Shown here: one piece after another, positions 1 through 9,924 of the stretch
Layout of the letters: each line of letters opens with the position of its first letter
Position numbering within the stretch: position 1 is the first letter of the stretch
Assembly: GCF_019578655.1 (NCBI RefSeq)
Contig: NC_063265.1
Coordinates: 4,436,501 to 4,500,500 of the forward strand
Reading direction: 5' to 3'
DNA length: 64,000 nucleotides
DNA from: Ricinus communis
Taxonomy: Eukaryota; Streptophyta; Magnoliopsida; Malpighiales; Euphorbiaceae
Notes under the pieces: generated by a model
What the model saw: only the letters and a program-made list of their open reading frames with translations
What the model was told of the DNA's origin: nothing
Database searches by the model: none
Program-made: the position numbers and the translations under genes

Positions 1-234
1 ATTTAAGTATTCTTTCTATTTCTTTTTACGATTAATTGCATTAATTGATATTAGAGAGTAAAACTTGTTAGTCTTATTATAAAGTAAATAATTGGGAAAT
101 TTAAAAAGAAAACATTTTGATAAAGAATTTAATGAAATAAAATATTAAAAAAAAAAGATATTGTTGAGTATAAAATTAAAATTAAAATGTCTGCGGAGAA
201 TTCGAGAGACTAAAACTATTTTACAAGATTTAGA

Positions 235-1316
235 TTTATTTAGTTCGGCTGATCAATATAACTGATAGCTGATAAATTAAATTGTTTGATAAATTTTTTT
301 AAATAATTGCCGTTAGTATGTTAAAAGATTATTAAGGGTATAATTTATATTTAAATTTATTTTATTTTATTTTATTATTTTTAATGATACAAATCAATAG
401 AAATAACTCATAATAATTAAAAATATCATAACTAATTTTTACTTAGCTAGATTGTATTTATTATTAAGAATATTTATAAAAATTACTTTAAAAGTAGAAA
501 TCAAGATTTAAATTTCATTAATAAAAGATTAATTATTTCAAATGTCGTAATTATAAACATCATAATTATTGAACTATTAAGTAATTTTAAAATAATTATT
601 ATTTATTACGAATTATAAAAAATTAATATATGAGATCAATTTAAAGTAAGTTATTATTAATAAGTTTTAATAAAGATATTGTCGTTTAAATAAATAAAAA
701 ATTAAATCAACTATCAGTTGATAAGAAAAAAAACTATAAAATAGAGTTAATGTAATCAACAACTGATTGGAATTAATGGCTTATTTAGTTTAATTGATCA
801 AAGCAACTGGTAGCTGACGGCTGATAGGTGGTAGCTGGTGGCTGATAGCTAGTAGTTGATGATTGATAAGTTAAATTGTTTGGTAAAATCTTATTAGCGG
901 CTGCTGTTAGTATGTTAAATGACTATTGAATGTATTATTTACCGTTAAACATATTCTATTTTATTATATTATATTTAATGGTACAAATTAATAAAAGCAA
1001 CTTGTAAAAATTAAAAATTTTATAGTTAATTTTCCTTAGCTCAATTGTATTTATTATTAAAAATATTTATAAAATTTATTTTAAAAGTAGAAATTTAAAG
1101 TTAAATTCTACTAATAACAATTTCTAATTTCAAATATCATAATTTTAAATATTATAATTATTTAACTATTAAATATAAATTTAAAATAATAATTATTTAT
1201 TTTAAAATATAAAATTCTAATTATATGAGATCAATTTAAAATAAATTATTGTTCATAAGTTTTAATAAAGATAATAATGTCCAAATAAATAAAAAACCAA
1301 ATCAGATAGCTGATAA
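235..1316. repeat. Two diverged copies of a roughly 500-bp AT-rich direct repeat
   Basis: The stretch from about 235 to 725 is repeated at about 800 to 1316 in the same order. Shared landmarks are a GCTGATA-rich start, a TTAAATTGTTTG block, GTTAGTATGTTAAA, TATGAGATCAATTTAAA and TAAGTTTTAATAAAGAT. The second copy carries extra short GCTGATAGCT-like units at its start. No coding potential is visible. It is probably a decayed transposon or a segmental tandem duplication. The edges are approximate. Confidence 0.6.
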
Positions 1317-1349
1317 GCTTTAAAATAGAGCGGATACAATTATTAATTG

Positions 1350-1570
1350 ATTGGGATCAAATATCAGCTGTTATTTTTTAAATCTTTAACAAACGTTTTA
1401 ATATATCTGTTCAATAAGAAATAACTATCAGCTGCATCAAACCTCTGAACCAAACACCCTCTAAATCAGTTATCAGCTGGTGATTTTTAGATCTTTATCA
1501 AACGCTTAATATAACTGTTGAGTGAGAAACAACTACCAGTTGCATAAAATCTCTGAACCAAACGTCCTCT
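1350..1570. repeat. Two tandem units of about 110 bp
   Basis: Each unit runs from a TATCAGCTG block through TTTTTAAATCTTTA-like sequence and a run of A-rich GAAACAACTA-like sequence to CTCTGAACCAAACGCC-like sequence. The first ends near 1460 and the second near 1570. The repeated CTCTGAACCAAAC phrase resembles the ends of some plant hAT or PIF-type miniature elements, but I could not define an inverted terminal repeat. The rest of 1570-2390 holds no gene that I can support. Confidence 0.5.
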
Positions 1571-2394
1571 TAAACTGTGTTTGACATTAAAGTTAGAAAA
1601 TTATTTTTCTAATCAAAATTCTTATTGTATATTATTTTTTAGTTTTTAAAATAGTTTTTATAAAAAATAGATAAATTAAAACCTCTTCAAAAAACAGGAT
1701 GAAATAAATAATTTATAATATATTAAATAAAAAATTTAAAATTATTTTTTAATACCCAATAACAATTCTAAAGACGCCCTTAAATCAGGTGTATTTCTTA
1801 AATAAGATGTTCTTTTAGGGTAAACCTAAGGAAGGCTGTGTTAATTTCACCCCTCTATGGCTATGAGTCATGAGATCACCCGTGACACTCCCGACTGTTA
1901 GAAAAAAAGAAGAAGATGTAAAGAGAGTAAACCCTCCACAAAAATTACAACCGTGGAACCGAACCATGACAAGGTTCAGTTGACACATCACTCTCTCCCA
2001 ACGAGTTACCACAAAGGAACATCACCGACAAAAACAATGACATTAAAAATATATTACCAATTAAGTGACTATGATTTCTTTTCTTCTTCTTTCTTTTTTT
2101 TTTTTCTAAAGATTTTTTTGTCTTTAATTGGTTCAAACACAATTAAAAAAGAAAAAAGCACAATCAATATCAGACATGTGCAGGGAATTACAAGGTGAAA
2201 CATCTCATAAAATCTTATTATTCAGAAATGTTTTAGGAATTTTTGACCGATGATGTTTTAGTTGGACGTGAACCTAACTATACATATATGTTTCGCTTGC
2301 TTATATGAAAATCATACTATATTTTATAAATTTTGACGAATATTGAATGTAATCATTACCGTTCAAAAAATAAATAGTTAAAGAAATTAAATTA

Positions 2395-2850
2395 ATAATA
2401 TTCCTTAGTTTCAAAGACATAATAGGTGTGAAAAGGCCCAACTAGACAGGATGCATTAGCTTTGTCTGTTAACGAAGGAAACTTGAGAAAATTACTGCCT
2501 AAAAAAGAACACAACAAATTAAACTCAGGAATAACAGAACCCAACTCAGTCAAATCAACAGCAGTAGGGGAGAACATCATCCACAACCTTCCCACAGTCA
2601 AGCTCAAACAGGACATTATGAAGATGCAGAGAAAACACCCACGAAAGTGCCTCACGAAGGCCAACGGCCTCTGTGCCTCAGCACAAACCATCAGAACACC
2701 ATTATGTTCGTGTCTCTGATGACCATGTGCTCCAACTCCAAGCTTGATACTATTATGGAAACAAGCAGCATTAATGTTACATATCAGCTTACCCCAGTAG
2801 GTTTCAGCTACCCAGCAACCCTCACAAACAAGCTACGCTCTCATTATCCT
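2395..2850 (-). pseudogene. Broken RNase H-like (RVT_3) fragment of a LINE-type element
   Basis: Read on the minus strand from about 2850 down, broken frames give an RVT_3-type RNase H domain of the kind found at the end of plant LINE polyproteins. The start reads LICNINAACFHNSIKLGVGA, matching the usual 'K.N.DAA.......G.GAV.RD' opening. NGVLMVCAEAQRPLA follows. After a frame change comes WVFSLHLHNVLFELDCGKVV, then a decayed FVNRQAN-like end. At least two frame shifts are needed, so it is not a working gene. No reverse transcriptase or endonuclease part is visible beside it. It could also be a relic of a domesticated RNase H-like gene. The family call is by pattern only. Confidence 0.5.
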
Positions 2851-2860
2851 CTACTATATA

Positions 2861-3661
2861 TATATATATTTATATATTGAATTTGATATAGTTGTCTCCA
2901 TTCAAAAATCTGGCTTATTATGTCAACTTCTGATTATTTAGCTATTATTCCTCATGTATTCATGGAAGGACATGATTGAAGGATTCATCAACATCCTTGC
3001 AATTCCCATATGATTTAAATAAACTAAATTGGTGATCATGTTCCTTTAAGTGTAGCATTTTGGATTTTTCTTTTTGTTTTTTTGTTTCTTTGAACTCACC
3101 AACCTCCTTGGATGCAAATGTATACTTCTATTTTTCTGGAACTCCAAAAGGCTATAACTGATACCCTGAGATTATAATTTCTTTATTACTTAGTTTGGTG
3201 AAGAGCACAAGTCTGTCATTCTTGATCACTAACAAAATATATTTATGTGTGAAGACAGTTTTTGCATACTTTGTTATTGCAGTCTACTTCATGATACTAG
3301 AACGCTCCAATAAGCTAAGGTCATTCTGATAATCAAAATTTAGGAAAAATATTTCTTACTTAATCAGCACTCTAAAATTCAGCTCAACCAAAAAAAAGAA
3401 AGAAAAAAAAGAAAAAACAAAAGCAAACCTATGGATACAAAGTGACCAATCTGAACCATCGAACATGGAATTTAGTTCCATAAAATCTTCCTTGTGTTGT
3501 ACATATGTTAGTCTTCTCACCTAATCTCTCTATAATACTTACTATAAAGACTCCTTCGCTGTCCCAATATTCCTCACACATTTGCTTCTTCACTGCTCTT
3601 CCATATCTACACCAAACAGAGAGAGAGAGAGAGAGAAAGATCAAAGAGTGCATAGAGAGTA
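2861..3661 (+). promoter_or_regulatory. Upstream region of the first laccase gene
   Basis: This spacer holds three recognisable elements. ACCAACC at 3098-3104, an AC-II type element bound by lignin MYB factors in other plants, lies about 560 bp before the ATG. TATAAAG at 3543-3549 is at a plausible TATA-box distance. A (GA)n run at about 3619-3637 sits in the expected leader. Their roles here are inferred from position and known motif classes, not shown by the sequence itself. A short TA tract lies at about 2860-2880. Confidence 0.4.
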
Positions 3662-6268
3662 ATGGGTAACTCCCATCGTTCTTCATTTCCTTCCATGGCG
3701 GCAGCTCTGGCCTTTACTTTCTGCATTTTGTCACTGTTGCCAAACTTTGCAGTGGCCGTAACTAGGCATTACACCTTCAACGTACATTCACTAATTACTA
3801 CTACTAAAAGCATTGAACTTATTATTATTATTTACGTAACGTATATTCAGTATTTCCTTTTTCTTTTCTATATTCTGATTCATTTCTTTCCCTTAACTAA
3901 AGATTGTAAACCAAACCATTACGAGATTATGCCATACAAGGAGTGTTTTGACTGTAAATGGCAAGTTCCCTGGGCCTCGCTTGGTAGCAAGGGAAGGTGA
4001 TCGTGTTATCATCAAGGTTGTTAATCATGTTTCAAGCAATGTTACCATCCACTGGTATGAATCTATCCAGCACTTAGCTTAATTTATTGCATTACATTGA
4101 TTTTGTTTTTTTTTTCCCTTCTTTACCTCTTATATTATATTAGATAAAAACTTGACCATTGCCTTAAGTACAGTATTTTTGACATTTTTCCTTTTCTGGT
4201 GGTGTGGATACACAGGCATGGGATAAGGCAGCTTACGACCGGTTGGGCAGATGGACCTGCCTATATAACACAATGTCCTATACAAACTGGACAGTCATAC
4301 ACTTACAACTTCACCATTACAGGGCAGCGAGGAACTCTCTTATGGCATGCTCACATTTCTTGGCTAAGATCTTCTCTTTATGGACCCATTATTATTTTCC
4401 CCAGGCGCAATGAATCTTATCCGTTTCAGAAACCTTACAAGGAAATCCCCATCCTCTTAGGTAATTACAGTTTTTTATTGTTAATATGGGTTTCAAGATT
4501 TTAATTTAGTCATTTTACATATGCATAGAGGATTTGGAATTACAGGAGAGTGGTTTAACGTAGATCCAGAGGCTGTAATTGCACAGGCTCTTCAGATAGG
4601 AGCTGGTCCAAATGTTTCAGATGCATACACTATCAACGGCCTCCCAGGGCCCTTATACAATTGTTCTTCTAAGGGTACAGTTTCACTTGCTTAATATTAA
4701 CATGTAATGCAGCTTAATCTGGCATTCTCATAGGCACTAGTTCTCTTGCGTTGCATGCCAATTCAGTAATATACTATATGCTATCGCACATAAAGTGTTC
4801 TTTTTTTTTTTTTTTTTTTAAAAAGGAACCTTAAGATACAAGGTTCTTGTAATAGATGAAAGAAAAAACCAAGGAAAAGTATGATTGAAGAATCAAATTC
4901 ACATTTGCAACTAGAATTGTCTCAATAGAGTAGTCGGAGGGCAAAGGGTTCTGTTTGAGAGTAGCAAATGCGGCAATCAATTTTAGTATTTGAGGAATAG
5001 TCAGGGGGAATGCTGGACTTGTCACATTTTTAAGAAAGAAACAATGCACATGTTATCTTTTTTTTTAATGTTGCAGATACATTCAAGCTGAAAGTAAAGC
5101 CAGGGAAAACCTACCTTCTCCGAATAATCAACGCTGCACTCAACGACGAGCTATTCTTCAGCATTGCTAGCCACACTCTGACTGTCGTTGAAGCCGATGC
5201 CATTTATACCAAGCCTTTTGAGACTGACACACTCCTCATTACCCCAGGCCAAACCACAAATGTTCTCCTCAAAACCAAGCCTAGTCTCCCTAATGCAACC
5301 TATTTAATGGCAGCTAGGCCGTATTTCACAGGCCAAGGAACCTTTGACAACTCCACCGCTGCCGCCATTCTTGAATACAAGCACCCATCAAATATCTCAA
5401 GACAACTTCCCTTATTTAAGCCCACTCTGCCACCAATCAATGCTACAGGATTTGTTGCCAATATCACCAGGAGATTCCGCAGCTTAGCAAATGCAAAATT
5501 TCCTGCTAATGTACCACAAAATGTGGACAGGAAATTTTTCTTTACAGTAGGACTTGGAACTAATCCTTGCCCTGCCAACACAACTTGTCAAGGACCTACC
5601 AATACCACCAAATTTTCCGCTTCCATTAACAACGTATCATTTTTAATGCCTTCTGTATCTCTTCTCCAATCCTATTACTTTGGTAAATCTAACGGCATAT
5701 TTACAGCTGATTTTCCTCAAAACCCACCCACACCATTCAACTACACTGGTACACCACCAAACAATACTAATGTCAGCAATGGAACACGAGCACTGATGTT
5801 ACGATTCAATACGAGTGTGGAATTGGTAATGCAGGATACCAGTATACTTGGTGCCGAAAGCCACCCTTTACATCTGCATGGATTCAATTTCTTCGTTGTT
5901 GGACAAGGTTTTGGAAACTATAATTCCAACAAAGATCCTGCCAATTTTAACTTGGTCGACCCCATGGAGAGAAACACTGTCGGAGTACCCGCTGGAGGTT
6001 GGGTTGCTATCCGCTTCCTAGCCGACAATCCAGGTATCCATGTTCCTGATTACATTCCATTACATTATGCTCTTATTTCCCATCTATAAACGTTTCTTAT
6101 TAATCATTATGATTCTTACTGAAAAACTTGTGAATAGGGGTGTGGTTCATGCACTGTCACCTAGATGTTCATACAAGCTGGGGACTAAGGATGGCATGGC
6201 TAGTATTGAATGGACCACAACCGAATCAGAAGCTGCAACCACCACCGTCTGATCTTCCGAAGTGTTGA
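3662..6268 (+). CDS. LAC17-like: Laccase, LAC2/LAC17 type (first of three)
   Basis: Secreted multicopper oxidase (EC 1.10.3.2) of 577 residues. The family oxidises phenolics such as monolignols in the cell wall, reducing O2 to water. Six exons: 3662-3781, 3903-4054, 4216-4460, 4546-4674, 5077-6033, 6138-6268, all with GT-AG introns. The start begins a signal peptide (hydrophobic residues 13-32, likely cut after AVA) followed by TRHYTFN, the usual mature N terminus. Copper-binding motifs are intact: HWHG across the exon 2/3 junction, WHAH in exon 3, HPLHLHG in exon 5 and [14 protein letters not shown] in exon 6. The protein ends DLPKC, as the family normally does. Overall wording ([28 protein letters not shown]) fits the LAC2/LAC17 clade best. 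Many NxT/S sites suggest heavy glycosylation. Intron 4 (402 bp) is the longest and holds a T19 run. Sure of family, less sure of exact orthology. Confidence 0.95.
5126..5146 (+). promoter_or_regulatory. Likely miR397 target site in the first laccase
   Basis: The 21 bases encoding the INAALND region in exon 5 match the canonical miR397 complement except at two positions. These pair with miRNA bases 21 and 3. miR397 silencing of LAC2, LAC4 and LAC17 through this exact coding region is established in Arabidopsis and poplar. The mismatch at base 3 could weaken cleavage but is within the usual plant scoring limits. Confidence 0.7.
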
Positions 6269-6832
6269 TTTTTGATTGACCATTAATGGTCTGGATTGGC
6301 AATCTTACTCTTTTGTCTTTTTTTTTTTTATTTTTTATTTTTTATTTTTTGTAATGCCAATAAGGTTTTTGAATTGTTTGGTTGTAACATGCACCTTAGT
6401 TGGTCGAAAGTCAAAGACAGAGAGTTGGGAAGAGCAGCTGAGTTGTAAACATCGGATGGGTTAATCAATAAGATTTTTGTTATGGTTGTCCCAATTTTAA
6501 CTCTAAATTCCTTCCTAATTGTACTTATTTGCTTTTAACTGAAGGAGTCTTGATTAGACTGATACTGAATTAAACTCCCTTGTTAAGGCTAGAAAAAGGT
6601 GAAATTAATGCCTAAAATAAGCATATTGTCTTCATCTGGATTAGTCCTAATTGACCTCAACTTTGTTTATTAACAGTCACATTTGCTCCTAATCTGAAAG
6701 ACCAACAGGATACATTTAATACGAGTCGATAGCAATATAAACAAAAGTGAGGAGGAAACAATTAGCAGTGGAAGCTATTTTCTGGCTCTATTTAAAGTCT
6801 TTTAGATTTGTTTCAATATCAAATTCAAAGAG

Positions 6833-6903
6833 GCACCAGTGGTCTAGTGGTAGAATAGTACCCTGCCACGGTACAGACCCGGGTTCGATTCCCGGCTGGT
6901 GCA
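6833..6903 (+). tRNA. tRNA-Gly (anticodon GCC)
   Basis: This 71-base tRNA has a perfect acceptor stem (GCACCAG with CTGGTGC) and discriminator A. The anticodon stem GTACC/GGTAC closes a CTGCCAC loop, putting anticodon GCC at 6865-6867. The T arm is CCGGG-TTCGATT-CCCGG. The internal A box (TGGTCTAGTGGTAG) and B box (GGTTCGATTCC) for RNA polymerase III are intact. A CAA motif lies just upstream, as is common for plant tRNA genes, and TTTT at 6910-6913 can terminate transcription. There is no intron. It lies 564 bp after the laccase stop codon. Confidence 0.96.
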
Positions 6904-7449
6904 TTTCTATTTTATTTCTTTCCTGACTCTTCCAAGTTCTGAACTGCAATTTTTCATAATCCCAGTGAAAGCAGAAACGTTACTAAAAAGAAAAGAAAAA
7001 TGGAATCCTCATCCTCAAATGAAAGACAAACATCAAATAATTCTCAATCCCCAGCATTGGTTGGGACAGAGGTTTAGAGTAGAAAGGACGTTCTGCTTTG
7101 AGCTTATTATCATAGTAAGATAAGATTCTCTTTGCTAACAAGTCTAGCAGAAGGAAATGGCAAGACAATGGTCAAGCAGATTGGGTGAAAAAAGCACTTC
7201 ATTGTAGAATCTTTGTGCCATGCATGCTCCCCACCAAACTCTTGTTCTAGAACAAAATTGAAATGACACCTCTGAATAAAATTCTGGCGATTATTAAAGT
7301 TTCAGAGACTATGATAACCAGAAACAAGAAGCTACTTTTTTTTCTTTTTTTCTTTTTTATTTCAGGTTACTCGAGTCTAATGTATCGCATACAACAGATG
7401 TGTACTAAGAAAGATTATACATTTCGGATTTCCATGGAAGTGTTCTCTG

Positions 7450-9232
7450 CTACAGCATAAGCATTGAAAAGTACTGCTCAAATTCTTGATCAATTGTTGG
7501 TTTTATAGTGCCTGGTTGAGCATCTGCATTCACAATTTCAGCCAATTAAGGAGAATAAAAGTTGCTGATACTCAGATTTATGAAGTCATTTAAGCAAACA
7601 AAACAGTAGGAAGAAGATGGGATAAATTAACCCCAGCATGCGAAGACTCCATTACCTTGGTTAACCGTCCATCTTCCTGATGACAGAATGAACATATTCG
7701 GATTCGCCTCGTTGGCAGAGAGCATATCATCAGGCACATTATCTGTACATGGCTCAATGCTCTCAATACCATGTTCTGAGCACATGTAGTCAGAATGGTT
7801 CCTGAATTCTTCAGTGGCCTCTTCAAGATTCTGATGTAATTCATTATAATGATGGTAGAGATCATGCTCCCCTGCTAAAAAAGGCAGTTCATCTTTGCCT
7901 GTGCCTCCTGTTGGTGTAACATCGTCCATAGAACATTGAGTTTCCTTCAAATTGTTGCAGCCGCAATTAGATGAAGCGGAAGGTCCATTAAGAGGAGGCC
8001 ATTGCTTTGAAACCTCTGTTTCAAATTTTGCTTCACCATGTACAGACATGATAGATTCAGAATCACCAACAAAACTATTGCTATCCTTTGCTGATTCAGG
8101 ATCTGATACATCCTCTATGGCTTGTCTCTCTGCATTTTCCTGAGTTACGTGTGCGATCAAGTCATCTGCTTCTTGGTTTTCTTCCAGTATTGAGGGGGGC
8201 CTGTAGATTATGCGATGATCCCAGCACTTATGCTTTGAAATAGGCAAAACCAATTGCTCAGCCTGTAGCTTTCTTTTCTTGTTCAAGTCAAACATGCTCC
8301 CATTGAGTGCTTTATTGATATGGAAGCTGAAAAGAATGATACAGTAAGAGGCAAAAAAACAGTATCCCAGCACCTATACTCGCAATATTACACATGGCGA
8401 AGAGCACATAACAAGTTTAATAGATCAACAGTCATTTCATTATTTGATATTTCAAGGCATTTTGCATCCAACTCTACTGTAAAATCCATTTTAAATATAC
8501 ATTCCAGGTAAAGAAACCGTAGACCACCAAGAAACCAACTGAATCATAAATATGAAGAGAGTTAATTTCTCCCATGAATTACTAATTAGTGCTTCTTCTT
8601 TTATAACTTTTTGAATTAGGTCAAGGGTAGACGACAGCACCATAAGAAGCTAACAATTAGCTGAAGTGAACTCAAACAAGCCTTGGATAACCAAACAAGA
8701 TGGAGGACTAAGCTATAATTCATGGACATATCACTATATCAGCCTACTGAATTGTCCCATTCTATTACACCGCAAAAACATGCCTTAAAGCTGCTCTCCG
8801 TACATCTTTCTCTGCTTGGCAAATTAAAGACAATCCCCAATAGAAAAAAAAGGAAAGGGGAGAAAGAAAAGTGAAATTTCAGTAAAAGCACTAGAAAAGG
8901 GTCTTTGGGAATACATAAATTGGAATCAAGCAACAAGATCCAATCACTTAAAAAGTGGATCTTAGTCTCCCATGCTGCTACTACCTGTTTCTTGATGATG
9001 ATATCACAAACTAAAAACAATCAATTTGGAAACACATAAAGAGATAAAATCATAATAACAAAGAAAAATGTTCATACCCTGTGGGATCATAATTCAGAGG
9101 TCTCACTCCCGCAGTAAATACTTAACATTCATAATAAAAAGAAACAAGAAAAACTGAAAATATACAGAGATAAAAGGAAAAGGAGAGAAACCTGTTAGTT
9201 GCATATGGGTTTCGGTTATCTTGTTCATCCAT
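7450..9232 (-). CDS. FHY1: FHY1/FHL-type phytochrome A nuclear import factor
   Basis: A 261-residue protein of the FAR-RED ELONGATED HYPOCOTYL 1 / FHY1-LIKE family, which carries light-activated phytochrome A into the nucleus and helps it reach target promoters. Three exons on the minus strand: 9232-9192, 8326-7656, 7523-7450. The short first exon encodes MDEQDNRNPYATN, and the frame joins to SFHINKALNGSMFDL. Visible features are the basic nuclear localisation signal KKRK (residues 30-33), the family phrase LPISKHKCW (41-49), a long acidic low-complexity middle, and the conserved C-terminal phytochrome-binding segment NPNMFILSSGRW continuing across the last intron to KPTIDQEFEQYFSMLML. An upstream in-frame ATG at 8373 lies in intron 1 and is not the start. 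The protein is longer than Arabidopsis FHY1 or FHL (about 200 residues). Whether it is FHY1 or FHL cannot be settled from sequence alone. Confidence 0.9.
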
Positions 9233-9504
9233 TAACTCAGTCAGGTAGAGATTATTGAAACAAAGATAATGAAAATGAAAGAATTCACTGCTTCATGAAG
9301 CATTCCCTCTCTTTCTATCTTTTTCTATCTCAATCATCTGTTTGTCTGCAACTAGCTAATTCACACTTCAAGTTTATGCTCTCAGTGGAGCGTTTATTAC
9401 ACGTCCCAATCATATGCTACCATATCATCTCCAACTAGTTTGCGTTGTCTCGTGTCATAAGCCCGTACAAGTAATACTGTCCCTGGATAAGACCACCTCG
9501 TCTG

Positions 9505-9510
9505 CACGTG
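9505..9510. promoter_or_regulatory. G-box upstream of the FHY1/FHL gene
   Basis: CACGTG lies 273 bp before the FHY1-type start codon, and a second ACGT core lies at 9401-9404. In Arabidopsis the FHY1 and FHL promoters are controlled by FHY3/FAR1 and by HY5, which binds ACGT-core elements. I see no CACGCGC FHY3 site close by. A HY5 or PIF role here is inference from motif and position. Confidence 0.35.
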
Positions 9511-9539
9511 AGCTGCTTCGATATATCGGCCCCGTTCGG

Positions 9540-9924
9540 CTGTTTCAAAGGATTTTTTTAAATGTCATAAAAATAAAGATAATTATAAAGATATCTATAA
9601 AAATTACTGATAATAAAAATATTAAAATAAGATTTTATTTATAAAAATATTAAAAAAAATTTGTCTGTAGAAATATTTTTAAAATAAAATTTTATTTATA
9701 AAAATATCTGATTTAATTGTTTAGATGGAAAAATATATGTTGAATATTTAAAAAAAAATATGTACATTCAATATAATTTTAAAAGAAAATGAATTTAGAA
9801 CACATTTAAATTTTTATATATTATATTTTATTTGATTTTGTGATATTAATAATGAAGAAATAAATAAATAAATATTAAAAAATTAATTTAAAAATTTAAA
9901 AATATTATTAAAATATTATATATC
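9540..9924. other. AT-rich spacer with short repeated units
   Basis: This spacer holds repeated TATAAAAATAT / AAAATAAGATTTTATTTATAAAAATAT-like units (about 9590-9710) and otherwise low-complexity AT sequence. There is no coding signal. It lies between the FHY1/FHL promoter and the end of the decayed Copia element. Confidence 0.5.

Noticed and set aside
8327..8373. ATG at 8373 as the FHY1-type gene start (248-codon open frame)
   Set aside because: The first 16 codons are intron sequence. A clean CAG acceptor at 8327 and a short upstream exon starting at 9232 give the family's usual N terminus in phase.
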